A DNA stretch of 49,410 nt from Comamonadaceae bacterium (lineage in GTDB: Bacteria > Pseudomonadota > Gammaproteobacteria > Burkholderiales > Burkholderiaceae_C): contig CANJPU010000039.1 in NCBI GenBank assembly GCA_947476285.1, positions 1 to 49,410 on the forward strand. Direction: 5' to 3'. The translations under genes were made by a program, and so were the position numbers. The notes under the pieces were generated by a model. The model made no database searches and was not told the DNA's origin. It worked only from the letters and a program-made list of their open reading frames with translations. Of the stretch, positions 19,272 to 28,397 are shown piece after piece (position 1 is the first letter of the stretch; every line of letters begins with the position of its first letter).

Positions 19272-20096
19272 TCATGGTCGTGGCGGCGGTTTGTCACCCT
19301 CGATCGCCACTCCCTCCACCACCGCTTGCCCCGCCAGCACGCGCATGTACTGATGCTGGGCGTTCGCCCGCGATTGCTGGGTGAGCTGGGTTGCAATCCG
19401 TGTCTGCACTTCCTCAAAGCTGGCTTGCCGGCCCTGTTTGCGGCCCAGCACCTCCAGAATGTGAAAGCCATAGCGGCTGTGTACCAGCCGTGGGTGCAGG
19501 CCGATGCCGCGCAAAGGGCTTTTTTGACGAAAGAGTTCGTTGGCCAGTTCGTCGGCGCAATCATGTGGGCCGAACCAACCCAGGTCGCCGCCCTCGGCGG
19601 AGCTGGGGCAGTCGGACAATTCATGAGCCAGCTCGTTGAATCGCTCGGGCTTCACATCGGCGCGGCTGAGCTCCTGCAGCGCGGCCTCTGCCCGCAACAG
19701 CAGCTTGTGCACGTCCACGCCATCGCCCATCGCAAACAAGATGTGCCGCGCATGGACCAGTCTTCCCTGCAGATATTGATCCTTGTGGGCCTTGTAGTGT
19801 TGCAGGCATTCCTGCGGCGTTGGGGCCGGCGCCTGGATCGATTCTTCCAGCATGCGCTGCACGATCTGCTGTTCTTCGGGGCAGAGGGTGGGCGCCTCCA
19901 GTACGGCTCGGCGCGGCAGCAAACCGCGCCGCACGGCCTCCTGGCGCAGCAGCTCGACATGGGCGCGCTCGCGCAGGGTGAGCGGGTCGGGCCGCTCGCC
20001 GGGCCGGTGCAATGCGATGCCGTTGATGCTGGCAATAGGCGGCTGCGGTTGGGCTGCGCCTGAGCCGCCGTGTTCGGCTAGGGTTGGGCAGCTCAT
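19272..20096 (-). CDS. Parvulin-type peptidyl-prolyl isomerase
   Basis: 274 residues from MSCPTLAEHGG. The C-terminal half has the parvulin pattern: VHARHILFA, then FNELAHELSDCPSSAEGGDLGWFG and LHPRLVHSRYGFHILEVLGR. The N-terminal half is helical with LRERAHVELLRQEAVRRGLLP, as in the NifM/PrsA-like foldases. It catalyses proline isomerisation to help fold partner proteins. No signal peptide is seen, so it may act in the cytoplasm, as do the NifM-like proteins associated with nitrate reductase or nitrogenase clusters. Longer upstream starts are open (as far as 20450) but look non-coding. Confidence 0.82.
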   Translation of the reverse strand: MSCPTLAEHGGSGAAQPQPPIASINGIALHRPGERPDPLTLRERAHVELLRQEAVRRGLLPRRAVLEAPTLCPEEQQIVQRMLEESIQAPAPTPQECLQHYKAHKDQYLQGRLVHARHILFAMGDGVDVHKLLLRAEAALQELSRADVKPERFNELAHELSDCPSSAEGGDLGWFGPHDCADELANELFRQKSPLRGIGLHPRLVHSRYGFHILEVLGRKQGRQASFEEVQTRIATQLTQQSRANAQHQYMRVLAGQAVVEGVAIEGDKPPPRP

Positions 20097-20299
20097 GTGG
20101 CGCCCGCAAAGTCCGTTCTCCTGATCGCACCAGCGCAGTTGGCCGCCATCCATTTGGAGCGACCGACCTTGATGCAGGATTGAATGAGGAGGTGCAGCAC
20201 GGGCATGGATGCAGTCTGCGCCAAAGGCGGTAGCAAAACTCTGATTTGCATCAGCTTTTGGTTCCGACGCAAACCACTCAGTTGCGCCCGTCGGCGGGT

Positions 20300-20384
20300 T
20301 TCGTGGCGAGAAACCTGCATTTCGTGGCCCAGACGGATGTGTTCGTGACTTCCTGCGATCCCAGGGTAGGGGCTTGTTCAATAT
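20300..20384 (+). promoter_or_regulatory. PIP/hrpII-like promoter: three TTCGT at 21-base period, then CAATAT
   Basis: TTCGT starts at 20300, 20321 and 20342, exactly 21 bases apart. CAATAT (YANNNT) at 20379-20384 follows the last repeat by 32 bases. The last repeat ends 89 bases before the ATG at 20435, the same distance as at 2365 to 2454. The spacing is N16, not the published PIP N15. It is the only such array I found by eye besides the one at 2340-2402. Confidence 0.5.
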
Positions 20385-20434
20385 CGAGGCGTCGCAAATT
20401 GGGCGGCGGGTTAGTTCGATGGAAGGATGGGAAT

Positions 20435-21595
20435 ATGCCGGGAACACCACGGGCGGATCAGGACCCGGCTGTGCCGCGACATGGCGCTGCAGTTAACGTC
20501 CTTCCCGCCCTTGCCGCCCTTACCGCGGCTGCAGCCCTTGTGGCTGATGCTGCCCCTGCTGCCGATGCAGCCGATGCGGGCAAGGCTGATGCAGAGAAGG
20601 CGGCGCAGGAAATCCTCAAGGCCCTTGGTGAAGCAAGAGTGCTTGATCTGAAGGCTAGGCAAGAGCTTGAGAGGGCCGAAGCAGCGCTGGCCAAGTTGGC
20701 GCAGGATCAGAAAAAGGATCCGGAGCAGGACTCGGCCGAGGCCGGGGCCAAGGCTGCCGGAGAGGCTTCGGAAAAGGCCGTCGAAGCTGCAAAGCAGAAT
20801 GCAGACGAAGCGCGCCGGGCAGTCGATCTGGCCCGACTGAAGGCGCAGAATCTTGCGGACGAGACACGGGTGCGAGATCCGGAAATTGCCGATCGCATCC
20901 GTGCAGCCACAATCGATGCTGCTGACAAGTCACCCAAATCCCCCGAGTCTCCAAAGTCCCCCGACGCAGAGTCTCCAGCACCTGTACCCCCGACCAGTCC
21001 AGAAGCGTCAGAATCTCCCCCTGAATCCAAACCAAAGGGCCGTCTGGCCGCAGTCGGTGGGGCGAAGGGCCTTTCTGCGATGCTTATTGGGGTTGGTCTG
21101 GTCGGTATGGCCGTGGCCCCACCCATGGCGGCTGTTGTGCTCGTTGCTGGATTGGTATTGGGCGCGGTACAGGTCGCGAAAAGCGCCCGGGCGAGGAAGG
21201 CCGTCAAAGGGGTTTTCAAGAAACTCCGCGGTGGGGGTCGTGAGGCTGGACAGGGTGATCAACCAAGTCATGAGGCTGCAACGAAGACCGAACCGAAAGC
21301 AGGCGCTTCTGCTCCTGGAGCTTCTCCATTGCCAGCGCCAGGAGGTGATGCTTCTCGTGATGCAGCTGCCACAGCTCCCGTTCTTGGTGGTGCCGCTGCT
21401 CGTGCTGCCCTCTCCGCTGTTCCTTCAGCACAACCTCGCACAGGACCTGGCGTCGGACCGATCACCGGCCCGCTTGGCGGACGACCACCCCAGCCCAGAG
21501 CCGGCGAACCGGGCCACTTCACTGTGGTGGGCAACAGCACTAGACCTCCAGCCGCAGTACCACGCGTGGGCCCAAGGCGAGGGCTAGGCGGATGA
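20435..21595 (+). CDS. Ala-rich coiled-coil membrane protein with Ser-Pro-rich linker, unknown function
   Basis: 386 residues from ATG 20435, with AAGGA about 8 bases upstream. Residues about 1-45 are Ala/Pro-rich, and 45-175 form a long charged Ala-rich coiled coil (EILKALGEARVLDLKARQEL and on). Residues about 175-215 are a Ser-Pro-rich linker (SPKSPESPKSPDAESP). Two hydrophobic stretches follow near 225-265, then a basic KSARARKAVKGVFKKLRGGG segment, then a long Gly/Ala/Pro-rich tail. I do not recognise a family. The promoter matches that of the gene at 2454, and both proteins have a hydrophobic centre and SP-rich parts. The frame is open upstream to 20246, but the array at 20300-20346 lies there. 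Confidence 0.6.
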   Translation: MPGTPRADQDPAVPRHGAAVNVLPALAALTAAAALVADAAPAADAADAGKADAEKAAQEILKALGEARVLDLKARQELERAEAALAKLAQDQKKDPEQDSAEAGAKAAGEASEKAVEAAKQNADEARRAVDLARLKAQNLADETRVRDPEIADRIRAATIDAADKSPKSPESPKSPDAESPAPVPPTSPEASESPPESKPKGRLAAVGGAKGLSAMLIGVGLVGMAVAPPMAAVVLVAGLVLGAVQVAKSARARKAVKGVFKKLRGGGREAGQGDQPSHEAATKTEPKAGASAPGASPLPAPGGDASRDAAATAPVLGGAAARAALSAVPSAQPRTGPGVGPITGPLGGRPPQPRAGEPGHFTVVGNSTRPPAAVPRVGPRRGLGG

Positions 21596-21652
21596 TGATG
21601 AACACCTAGCCCGACCCCAACCACCCTTCTCCACATCACCCCGCCCCGCCAC

Positions 21653-22075
21653 TCACTTCACCAGCAGCACCGGCACTTCACTATCAGTCACCACGCGCTG
21701 CGCCACACTGCCCATCAGCGCGCGGCCGAACAGGCCGTGGCCGTGGGTGCCCATCACAATCATGTGCGCTTTCTCTTTGGTGCAGGCGCGGATTATTTCT
21801 TCGGTTGGTGAGCCAACCTTCCATCGGGCGGTAAAGCGCAGCTTGTGGCGCTTCAGAAAGGCTTCGATGGGTTTGAGCACCTTTTGCGCTTCGTCCTCGT
21901 GATAGGAGTTGACCGCAGCCGTGCCCAACAGGCCTTTGACACGCGGGGGCACCGGCGCCTGCACATGAAGTATCACGAACTCGTCTTCTGGGCCGGCCAG
22001 TGATTCGTGCGTCACCAGGAAGGCCAGCGCCTTCTTGGTGTACTTGCTGCCGTCGGCGGCGAAAAGTACTTTCAT
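21653..22075 (-). CDS. Universal stress protein UspA family
   Basis: 140 residues. The start MKVLFAADGSKYTKKAL, and the C-terminal HMIVMGTHGHGLFGRALMGSVAQRVV with the G-2x-G-9x-G(S/T) ATP-binding motif, define a UspA fold. These small cytoplasmic proteins bind ATP or act as dimers and are induced in starvation or low oxygen. It follows the next UspA gene by 21 bases in the same direction, so both are probably in one transcript driven from the region with the FNR-type box at 22597. Confidence 0.9.
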   Translation of the reverse strand: MKVLFAADGSKYTKKALAFLVTHESLAGPEDEFVILHVQAPVPPRVKGLLGTAAVNSYHEDEAQKVLKPIEAFLKRHKLRFTARWKVGSPTEEIIRACTKEKAHMIVMGTHGHGLFGRALMGSVAQRVVTDSEVPVLLVK

Positions 22076-22096
22076 TCAGTTATCTCCGTCTTTTTA

Positions 22097-22540
22097 TTAG
22101 CGCAGCACCAGCACCGGAATGACGCTGTGGGTCAGCACATGCTGGGTCTCGCTGCCCAGAAGGATGCGCTTGATGCCCTTGCGGCCGTGCGAGGCCATGA
22201 CGATCAGGTCGGCTTTGGTCTTCTTGGCGGCGGACATGATGGCTTCGGCCACCAGATCAGAGCGCGAAACCAAGCCCTTGGCCTTGACGCCTTCTGATTG
22301 GGCCTGCTGCACGGCAGCGTCCACCACGGCCTGACCCTTGTCGGACCATTGTTTTTCGGTGCGGGCGATTTCCTGCATGGAGACAGTGACGCCGCCTTCA
22401 AAATAGCTCACCGGATAGCGCGGCACCACGTACAGCACGCTGACTTCGGCATTGATGGCGACCGCCAAGTCGATGGCGCTGCGCACCGCTTTTTTAGAGA
22501 GGGTGGAGCCATCGGTGGCGACGAGAATTTTGCTGTACAT
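22097..22540 (-). CDS. Universal stress protein UspA family
   Basis: 147 residues, MYSKILVATDGSTLSKKAV at the N-terminus and LIVMASHGRKGIKRILLGSETQHVL near the C-terminus, the ATP-binding UspA pattern. The start is divergent from ccoI, with an FNR-type palindrome about 57 bases upstream that can serve both directions. The second gene of the pair (21653) follows closely. Confidence 0.92.
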   Translation of the reverse strand: MYSKILVATDGSTLSKKAVRSAIDLAVAINAEVSVLYVVPRYPVSYFEGGVTVSMQEIARTEKQWSDKGQAVVDAAVQQAQSEGVKAKGLVSRSDLVAEAIMSAAKKTKADLIVMASHGRKGIKRILLGSETQHVLTHSVIPVLVLR

Positions 22541-22596
22541 GGAATTTTCTCCGGGGTTGTTTAAGTTGAGCTTAGGCGCCCCATGATGGACGCCGT

Positions 22597-22610
22597 TTGA
22601 TCTTTGTCAA
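22597..22610. promoter_or_regulatory. FNR-type box between uspA and ccoI
   Basis: TTGAT-CTTT-GTCAA, one mismatch from the perfect palindrome TTGAT-N4-ATCAA. It sits 57 bases from the uspA start at 22540 and 36 bases from the ccoI start at 22646, so it is placed for divergent control. Confidence 0.75.
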
Positions 22611-22645
22611 GCGCATGGTAGCTCAGTGCACTTAGCCTTGGCCCA

Positions 22646-25012
22646 ATGCAATCTGTCTGTCTTGCGCTTGATCCGGCTGTGCCTGACGCCAGCTTAGCCG
22701 CGCAAGCACCTTGGCAGGCGCTGGATGACGCGCCAGAGTGGGAAAGTTTTAGCAAGCCAGTTCCGGGGCGCGAGGGCTGGCATGAATCGTATCTGGCCAT
22801 TCAAGGCATGCACTGCGCCGCCTGTGCACTCACTGTGGAAGACGCCTTGTCGCGCCTTCCCGGCGTGCAGGCAGTGCAGGTCAATGGCGCGAGCGCCACC
22901 GCGCGCTTGCAGTGGTCCAGCGCACACAGCAGCCCCTCGCAGTGGCTGCAGGCCCTGGAGCAGGCCGGCTATGGCGCAGTGCCCGCTGGCGACATGTTGG
23001 CGGCAGCGGTGCGCCGCAAGGCACAGCGCCTGCTCTTGTGGCGCTGGCTGGTGGCGGGCTTTTGCATGATGCAGGTGATGATGTATGCCACACCGGCCTA
23101 TGTGGCTGAGCCCGGCGAGATCACGCCCGACATCGAATCGCTGCTGCGCTGGGCTTCGTGGGTGCTGACCCTGCCGGTGGTGTTGTTCGCCTGCTGGCCC
23201 TTTTTTGCTGCGGCCTGGCGCGATTTGCGCGGGCGGCGCATCGGCATGGATGTACCGGTGGCGCTGGGCATTGGCATTGCGTTCTTGGCCAGTTCGGCGG
23301 CCACCTTTGATCCGGCTGGTTTGCTGGGACGTGAGGTGTGGTTCGACTCGGTCACCATGTTTGTGTTCTTCCTGCTGTCGGGGCGCTTGCTGGAGCAGCG
23401 CCTGCGTGACCGCACCGCTGGCGCGCTGGAGGCGCTGATGCGGCGCTTGCCGCAAACCATTGAGCGTCAACTGGCTGACGGCCGCTTTGAGCGGGTGACT
23501 GTGCGCCGGCTGCGGGTGGGCGATGTGGTGCGCGTGCTGCCGGGCGAGGCGTTTCCGGCCGATGGCACGGTGCTGGCGGGCCGAAGCAATGTGGACGAAG
23601 CCTTGCTCACGGGTGAGGCAAACGCGCTGTTGCGTGGGCCCGGTGACGCGGTGATCGCGGGCAGCCATAACCTCAGCGCTGGCCTGATGGCGCGAGTGGA
23701 CCGCGTAGGTGAGGACACGCGCTATGCAGGCATCGTCGCCCTGATGGAGCGCGCCAGCATGGACAAGCCACGGCTCGCGCAGATGGCTGATCGCATCGCT
23801 AGCCCGTTTCTGCTGGGGGTGTTGCTTGCCGCTGCAGGCGCCGCGCTCTGGTGGTGGCCGCTTGATCCCAGCCATGCGGTGAGTGTGGCGGTGGCCGTGC
23901 TGATCGTCACCTGCCCGTGTGCGCTGTCGCTGGCTACGCCGGCCGCCACTCTTGCTGCCGCAGGTGCGCTGGCGCGGCGCGGTGTGATGGTGCGCAGGCT
24001 GCAGGCACTGGAGGTTGGCGCTGCGGTAGACACGGTGATCTTTGACAAGACTGGCACGCTCACCCAAGACTGCATGGCACTGGTGGAAGTTCGCACACGC
24101 GCGGGTGTGGGCAAGGGCGAGGCATTGGCCATGGCGAGTGCCTTGGCGCGCATGTCGCTGCACCCGGTGTCGCGGGCCATCTCGGCGGCGGCGGGCGAGG
24201 GGGATGGGCTGCTGGTGCAGGAGGTGACGGAAGAGGTGGGGCGCGGTCTTGCTGGCTTGTTGCCCGCGCAGGGAATGCGACCCGCTCGCCATCTGCGCCT
24301 TGGCTCCTCAGCGCTTTGTGACGCACCGGCTGATGCTGCGGACTTCTCGGGGCAAGTGGTGCATCTGGCCGATGATGCGGGCTGGATGGCCAGCTTTGCG
24401 TTGGATGAGGCGGTGCGCGGTGATGCGCTCGGCGCGGTGAGTGCTTTGCGTGCTGCGGGGCTGCAGGTGCAGTTGCTCTCGGGCGATCGGGCCGACGCAG
24501 CGCAGCGCTTGGGCCGGCGCGTGGGCATCGAGTCAGCTCTGGGGTCCTGCACGCCGCAAGACAAGCTCGCACACCTGGGCCGATTGCAGCAGCAGGGCCA
24601 TCGGGTGGCGATGGTGGGCGACGGCATGAACGATGGCCCGGTGCTGGCCCGCGCCGATGTGTCGGTGGCCATGGGCCAGGCCGTGCCGCTGGCGCAGGCG
24701 CAGTCTGATTTCGTGGTACTGGGTGGGCAGCTCAGTGCGGTGCCGGTGCTGTTGCACCAGGCCAGGCGCACCCAGCGCATCGTGCGCCAAAACCTGGGCT
24801 GGGCTGTTCTGTACAACGCCTTGTGCGTGCCACTTGCCGTGGCCGGCTACATGCCGCCCTGGTTGGCGGGGCTGGGCATGGCGGCGAGTTCCTTGCTGGT
24901 GGTGGCTAATTCTGCGCGGCTGGCGCGCTTGACTGCGCCGGTCGAGTCGGCGGGTAAATTGGCCGGCGCGGCATGGGTCGCGGCTCAGGCCCGTGATGAC
25001 TATCAGAAATAA
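22646..25012 (+). CDS. ccoI: Copper-transporting P1B-type ATPase for cbb3 oxidase assembly
   Basis: 788 residues. The N-terminal heavy-metal domain has MHCAAC (C57, C60). Then come the transmembrane part with CPC at residues 423-425, and DKTGTLT with the phosphorylated Asp near 467. The final helices carry GDGMNDGPVLARADVSVAMG. The CPC plus single HMA layout, and the neighbours ccoS and ccoNOQP downstream, identify it as the FixI/CcoI subclass. This exports copper to the periplasm for the CuB centre of the cbb3 oxidase. It is divergent from uspA and probably controlled by the FNR box at 22597. ccoS begins three bases after its stop. Confidence 0.92.
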   Translation: MQSVCLALDPAVPDASLAAQAPWQALDDAPEWESFSKPVPGREGWHESYLAIQGMHCAACALTVEDALSRLPGVQAVQVNGASATARLQWSSAHSSPSQWLQALEQAGYGAVPAGDMLAAAVRRKAQRLLLWRWLVAGFCMMQVMMYATPAYVAEPGEITPDIESLLRWASWVLTLPVVLFACWPFFAAAWRDLRGRRIGMDVPVALGIGIAFLASSAATFDPAGLLGREVWFDSVTMFVFFLLSGRLLEQRLRDRTAGALEALMRRLPQTIERQLADGRFERVTVRRLRVGDVVRVLPGEAFPADGTVLAGRSNVDEALLTGEANALLRGPGDAVIAGSHNLSAGLMARVDRVGEDTRYAGIVALMERASMDKPRLAQMADRIASPFLLGVLLAAAGAALWWWPLDPSHAVSVAVAVLIVTCPCALSLATPAATLAAAGALARRGVMVRRLQALEVGAAVDTVIFDKTGTLTQDCMALVEVRTRAGVGKGEALAMASALARMSLHPVSRAISAAAGEGDGLLVQEVTEEVGRGLAGLLPAQGMRPARHLRLGSSALCDAPADAADFSGQVVHLADDAGWMASFALDEAVRGDALGAVSALRAAGLQVQLLSGDRADAAQRLGRRVGIESALGSCTPQDKLAHLGRLQQQGHRVAMVGDGMNDGPVLARADVSVAMGQAVPLAQAQSDFVVLGGQLSAVPVLLHQARRTQRIVRQNLGWAVLYNALCVPLAVAGYMPPWLAGLGMAASSLLVVANSARLARLTAPVESAGKLAGAAWVAAQARDDYQK

Positions 25013-25015
25013 ATC

Positions 25016-25153
25016 ATGGACATACTTTTCCTTCTCATCCCCCTGTCAGTCGCGCTGGCCTTGTTGATCCTGGGCGCACTGGGCTGGGCGGTCTGGCGTG
25101 GGCAATTCGATGGTGTAGAGGCCGAGGGCGAGCGCATTCTCAAGTCGGATTGA
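25016..25153 (+). CDS. ccoS: Cbb3 oxidase assembly protein CcoS
   Basis: 45 residues: MDILFLLIPLSVALALLILG, then a second short hydrophobic part ending in AVWRGQFDGVEAEGERIL. It is a single-helix inner-membrane protein needed for loading cofactors into the cbb3 oxidase. It begins three bases after the ccoI stop. The stop codon overlaps the FNR-type box at 25150-25163 in front of ccoN. Confidence 0.9.
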   Translation: MDILFLLIPLSVALALLILGALGWAVWRGQFDGVEAEGERILKSD

Positions 25154-25163
25154 TTTTCGTCAA
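25150..25163. promoter_or_regulatory. FNR-type box in front of ccoN, overlapping the ccoS stop
   Basis: TTGAT-TTTC-GTCAA, 58 bases before the ccoN ATG at 25222. The TGA stop of ccoS (25151-25153) lies inside the left half-site. This arrangement allows ccoNOQP to be induced independently of ccoI. Confidence 0.78.
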
Positions 25164-25221
25164 GGCGCTCATCCGCAAAGCGGCGGACACTGAGGCGGTC
25201 GCGACATAAGAGGTGAATTCA

Positions 25222-26655
25222 ATGAACAACAAGCCCGCCGAAGCTGCTTTGTACAACGACACAGTTGTCAGGCAGTTCTCGTTGATGGCCGTGGTCTGGG
25301 GTGTGGTGGGCATGCTGGTGGGGGTGATCATCGCCGCGCAGCTTGCATGGCCCGAACTGAACTTCGGCATCCCCTGGCTCAGTTACGGGCGGCTGCGGCC
25401 GCTGCACACCAACGCGGTGATCTTCGCCTTTGGTGGCTGCGCGCTGTTCGCCACCAGCTACTACGTGGTGCAACGCACCTGCCATGTGCGCCTGTTCGCG
25501 GGCAAGCTGGCCTCATTTACTTTCTGGGGCTGGCAGGCGGTGATCCTGGCCGCAGCCATCAGCTTGCCGATGGGCTACACGTCAGGCAAGGAATACGCCG
25601 AACTCGAATGGCCGATCGACATTCTCATCACGCTGGTGTGGGTGTCGTACGCGGTGGTGTTCTTCGGCACCATCGGCACGCGCAAGATCCGCCACATCTA
25701 TGTGGCCAACTGGTTCTACGGCTCGTTCATCCTGGCTGTGGCCATCTTGCATCTGGTCAACAGCGCGGCCATTCCGGCCGGCTGGATGAAGTCCTACTCA
25801 GCCTACGCCGGCGTGCAAGACGCCATGATTCAATGGTGGTACGGCCACAATGCGGTGGGCTTCTTTCTCACGGCCGGCTTCCTGGGCATGATGTATTACT
25901 TCATCCCCAAGCAGGCTGAGCGGCCGGTGTACAGCTACCGCCTGTCCATTGTTCACTTCTGGGCGCTGATCTTCACCTACATGTGGGCCGGCCCACACCA
26001 TCTGCACTACACCGCGCTGCCAGACTGGACGCAATCGCTTGGCATGGTGTTCTCGCTGATTCTGCTGGCGCCTAGCTGGGGCGGCATGATCAACGGCGTG
26101 ATGACGCTCTCAGGTGCCTGGCACAAGCTGCGCGACGACCCTGTGTTGCGCTTTCTCATCGTCTCCTTGTCCTTCTACGGCATGAGCACCTTTGAAGGGC
26201 CGATGATGTCCATCAAGACCGTCAACGCCTTGTCGCACTACACCGACTGGACAGTGGGCCACGTGCACTCCGGCGCGCTGGGCTGGGTGGGCTTGGTTTC
26301 CATGGGCTCGCTCTACTATCTCATCCCGCGCCTGTTCGGCCAGAAGAAGATGTACTCGGTGCCGGCCATCGAGCTGCACTTCTGGGTGGCCACCATCGGC
26401 ATCGTGCTGTATATCGCCGCGATGTGGATCGCCGGCGTGATGCAGGGGCTGATGTGGCGCGCCATCAATGCCGACGGCACGCTCACCTACACATTTGTCG
26501 AATCAGTCAAGGCCACCTATCCCTTCTATGTGATCCGTGTGCTGGGCGGCTTGCTGTATTTGTCGGGCATGCTGATCATGGCCTGGAACACCTGGATGAC
26601 AGTGGCGCGCGGCTATTCAGTGCGGGTGCCAGTTGCCACACCCGCCGCAGCCTGA
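25222..26655 (+). CDS. ccoN: Cytochrome cbb3 oxidase subunit I
   Basis: 477 residues from ATG 25222, with AAGAGGTG as ribosome binding site. It is the catalytic haem-copper subunit, with 12 or so membrane helices. Characteristic parts are [13 protein letters not shown], the NWFYGSFI region, the [44 protein letters not shown] segment holding the copper and haem histidines, and [17 protein letters not shown]. It reduces oxygen at high affinity in micro-oxic conditions. An in-frame GTG nine bases upstream is less likely as start. Confidence 0.96.
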   Translation: MNNKPAEAALYNDTVVRQFSLMAVVWGVVGMLVGVIIAAQLAWPELNFGIPWLSYGRLRPLHTNAVIFAFGGCALFATSYYVVQRTCHVRLFAGKLASFTFWGWQAVILAAAISLPMGYTSGKEYAELEWPIDILITLVWVSYAVVFFGTIGTRKIRHIYVANWFYGSFILAVAILHLVNSAAIPAGWMKSYSAYAGVQDAMIQWWYGHNAVGFFLTAGFLGMMYYFIPKQAERPVYSYRLSIVHFWALIFTYMWAGPHHLHYTALPDWTQSLGMVFSLILLAPSWGGMINGVMTLSGAWHKLRDDPVLRFLIVSLSFYGMSTFEGPMMSIKTVNALSHYTDWTVGHVHSGALGWVGLVSMGSLYYLIPRLFGQKKMYSVPAIELHFWVATIGIVLYIAAMWIAGVMQGLMWRAINADGTLTYTFVESVKATYPFYVIRVLGGLLYLSGMLIMAWNTWMTVARGYSVRVPVATPAAA

Positions 26656-26671
26656 ACAGGAACACAAGATC

Positions 26672-27301
26672 ATGAGCGACAACAACACATCGGCTGGCGG
26701 CTTCTCGCACGAGAAGGTCGAGACCAACAACCTTCTGATGATCGTGCTGATTTTGCTGGTCATCGCTGTCGGCGGGCTGGTGGAGATCGTGCCGCTGTTC
26801 TTCCAGAAGAGCACCACCCAGGCAGTGCAGGGCCTCAAGCCCCTCACCGCGCTGCAGCTTGCCGGGCGCGACATCTACGTGCGCGAGGGTTGCTACAACT
26901 GCCACTCGCAGATGATCCGGCCCTTCCGGGCTGAGACGCTGCGTTACGGCCATTATTCGGTGGCCGGTGAGTTTGTGTACGACCATCCTTTCCAGTGGGG
27001 CAGCAAGCGCACTGGCCCCGACCTGCACCGGGTGGGTGGCAAGTACAGCGACGAGTGGCATCGCACGCACTTGATCAATCCGCGTGACGTGGTGCCTGAG
27101 TCAAACATGCCGGCCTACCCCTGGCTTGAAAAGGACCAGGTGGACGCCGCCAGCATGCCAGCCCACCTGAAGGCCCTGCGCACAGTGGGCGTGCCCTATA
27201 CCGATGCGGAAATCGCCGCAGCCTCGCAGGATGTCAAAGGCAAGACCGAGATGGAAGCGCTGATCGCCTACCTGCAGGTGATGGGCCGGTCTTTGAAGTA
27301 A
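26672..27301 (+). CDS. ccoO: Cytochrome cbb3 oxidase subunit II
   Basis: 209 residues with one N-terminal membrane helix (residues about 20-40) and a single c-type haem motif [12 protein letters not shown] in the periplasmic part. [18 protein letters not shown] and the C-terminal [15 protein letters not shown] are typical of CcoO. It passes electrons from CcoP to CcoN. It follows ccoN by 16 bases. Confidence 0.95.
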   Translation: MSDNNTSAGGFSHEKVETNNLLMIVLILLVIAVGGLVEIVPLFFQKSTTQAVQGLKPLTALQLAGRDIYVREGCYNCHSQMIRPFRAETLRYGHYSVAGEFVYDHPFQWGSKRTGPDLHRVGGKYSDEWHRTHLINPRDVVPESNMPAYPWLEKDQVDAASMPAHLKALRTVGVPYTDAEIAAASQDVKGKTEMEALIAYLQVMGRSLK

Positions 27302-27315
27302 GGCAGGAGGAACAA

Positions 27316-27453
27316 ATGGACATCACCACCTTGCGCATTCTGGGCACCTTGCTGTGCTTTGGCACCTTCCTTGGCATTGCCTGCTGGGCCTATGCCCGCC
27401 GCAACCGCGAGCGCTTCGATGAAGCGGCCCGCATCCCTTTCGATCAAGACTGA
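27316..27453 (+). CDS. ccoQ: Cytochrome cbb3 oxidase subunit CcoQ
   Basis: 45 residues starting MDITTLRILGTLLCFGTFLG. It has one hydrophobic helix and then ARRNRERFDEAARIPFDQD, typical of CcoQ (FixQ), which stabilises the oxidase complex. An AGGAGG ribosome binding site precedes the ATG. It lies in the gap between ccoO and ccoP. Confidence 0.92.
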   Translation: MDITTLRILGTLLCFGTFLGIACWAYARRNRERFDEAARIPFDQD

Positions 27454-27469
27454 GCGGACACTGATCATC

Positions 27470-28387
27470 ATGAGCGACTTCACTGGTAATTTCTGGTCGG
27501 TCTATGTGGCTGCGCTGACCATCATCAGCATCCTGGCATGCCTGCTCTTGCTGTGGATCACCGCGCGCAAGAAGATCGCGCGCCAGGACGACAACACCAC
27601 CGGCCATGTCTGGGACGGCGATCTTCGCGAGATGAACAACCCGCTGCCGCGCTGGTGGATGTGGCTGTTCGTCATCACCATCGTCTATGGCCTGCTCTAC
27701 CTGGTGGCATATCCCGGTTTGGGGTCCTACCCCGGCAAGTTGGGCTGGAGCACCAGCGAAGAGTACAAGAGTGAGATTGACGAAGCCAACAAGGAACTCG
27801 CTCCCCTCTACGCCAAGTTCGCGGCGAAGAAAGCCGAAGAGCTGGTGGCCGACCCCAACGCAATGGCCATTGGCGAGAGGCTGTTTATGAACAATTGCTC
27901 GCAGTGCCACGGCTCGGACGCGCGTGGCAGCAAGGGCTTTCCTAACCTGACCGACACCGATTGGCTGCACGGCGGCGCGCCGGAGAAAATCGCCGAGACC
28001 ATTCTGAAGGGCCGTCGCGGCCAGATGCCGCCGATGGCCGCCGCAGTGGGCACGCCCGACGAGGTTAAGAACGTGGCTCACTATGTGATGAGCCTATCGG
28101 GCAGTCCGCATGATTCGCTGCGGGCCCAGTTAGGTAAGGCCAAGTTCACAGCCTGCGCCGCCTGCCATGGCATGGACGGCAAGGGCAACCAGGCCCTGGG
28201 CGCGCCCAACCTCAGCGACGACATCTGGCTGCATGGCTGGGGCGAGCAAGCCATCATTTCGATGGTCAACAGCGGCAAGATCAATGAAATGCCTGCTCAG
28301 GAGGGCAAACTGACCGAAGCGCAGATTCATGTGCTGGCTGCTTATGTGTGGGGACTCTCACGCAAGCCGGCAATTGCCAAACCGTAA
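27470..28387 (+). CDS. ccoP: Cytochrome cbb3 oxidase subunit III
   Basis: 305 residues. There are two N-terminal hydrophobic segments, then DGDLREMNNPLPRWWMWLF, the usual CcoP landmark. Two haem c motifs follow, CSQCHGSDARG and CAACHGMDGKG. It is the di-haem electron entry subunit of the cbb3 oxidase. The start MSDFTGNFWSVYVAALT fits the family. Confidence 0.96.
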   Translation: MSDFTGNFWSVYVAALTIISILACLLLLWITARKKIARQDDNTTGHVWDGDLREMNNPLPRWWMWLFVITIVYGLLYLVAYPGLGSYPGKLGWSTSEEYKSEIDEANKELAPLYAKFAAKKAEELVADPNAMAIGERLFMNNCSQCHGSDARGSKGFPNLTDTDWLHGGAPEKIAETILKGRRGQMPPMAAAVGTPDEVKNVAHYVMSLSGSPHDSLRAQLGKAKFTACAACHGMDGKGNQALGAPNLSDDIWLHGWGEQAIISMVNSGKINEMPAQEGKLTEAQIHVLAAYVWGLSRKPAIAKP

Positions 28388-28397
28388 AGCATGTTTC

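Noticed and set aside
22694..24292. A 532-codon open frame antisense to ccoI
   Set aside because: Long antisense frames are common in high-GC genes; the residues are mostly His, Arg, Gln and Ala and the sense frame is certain.
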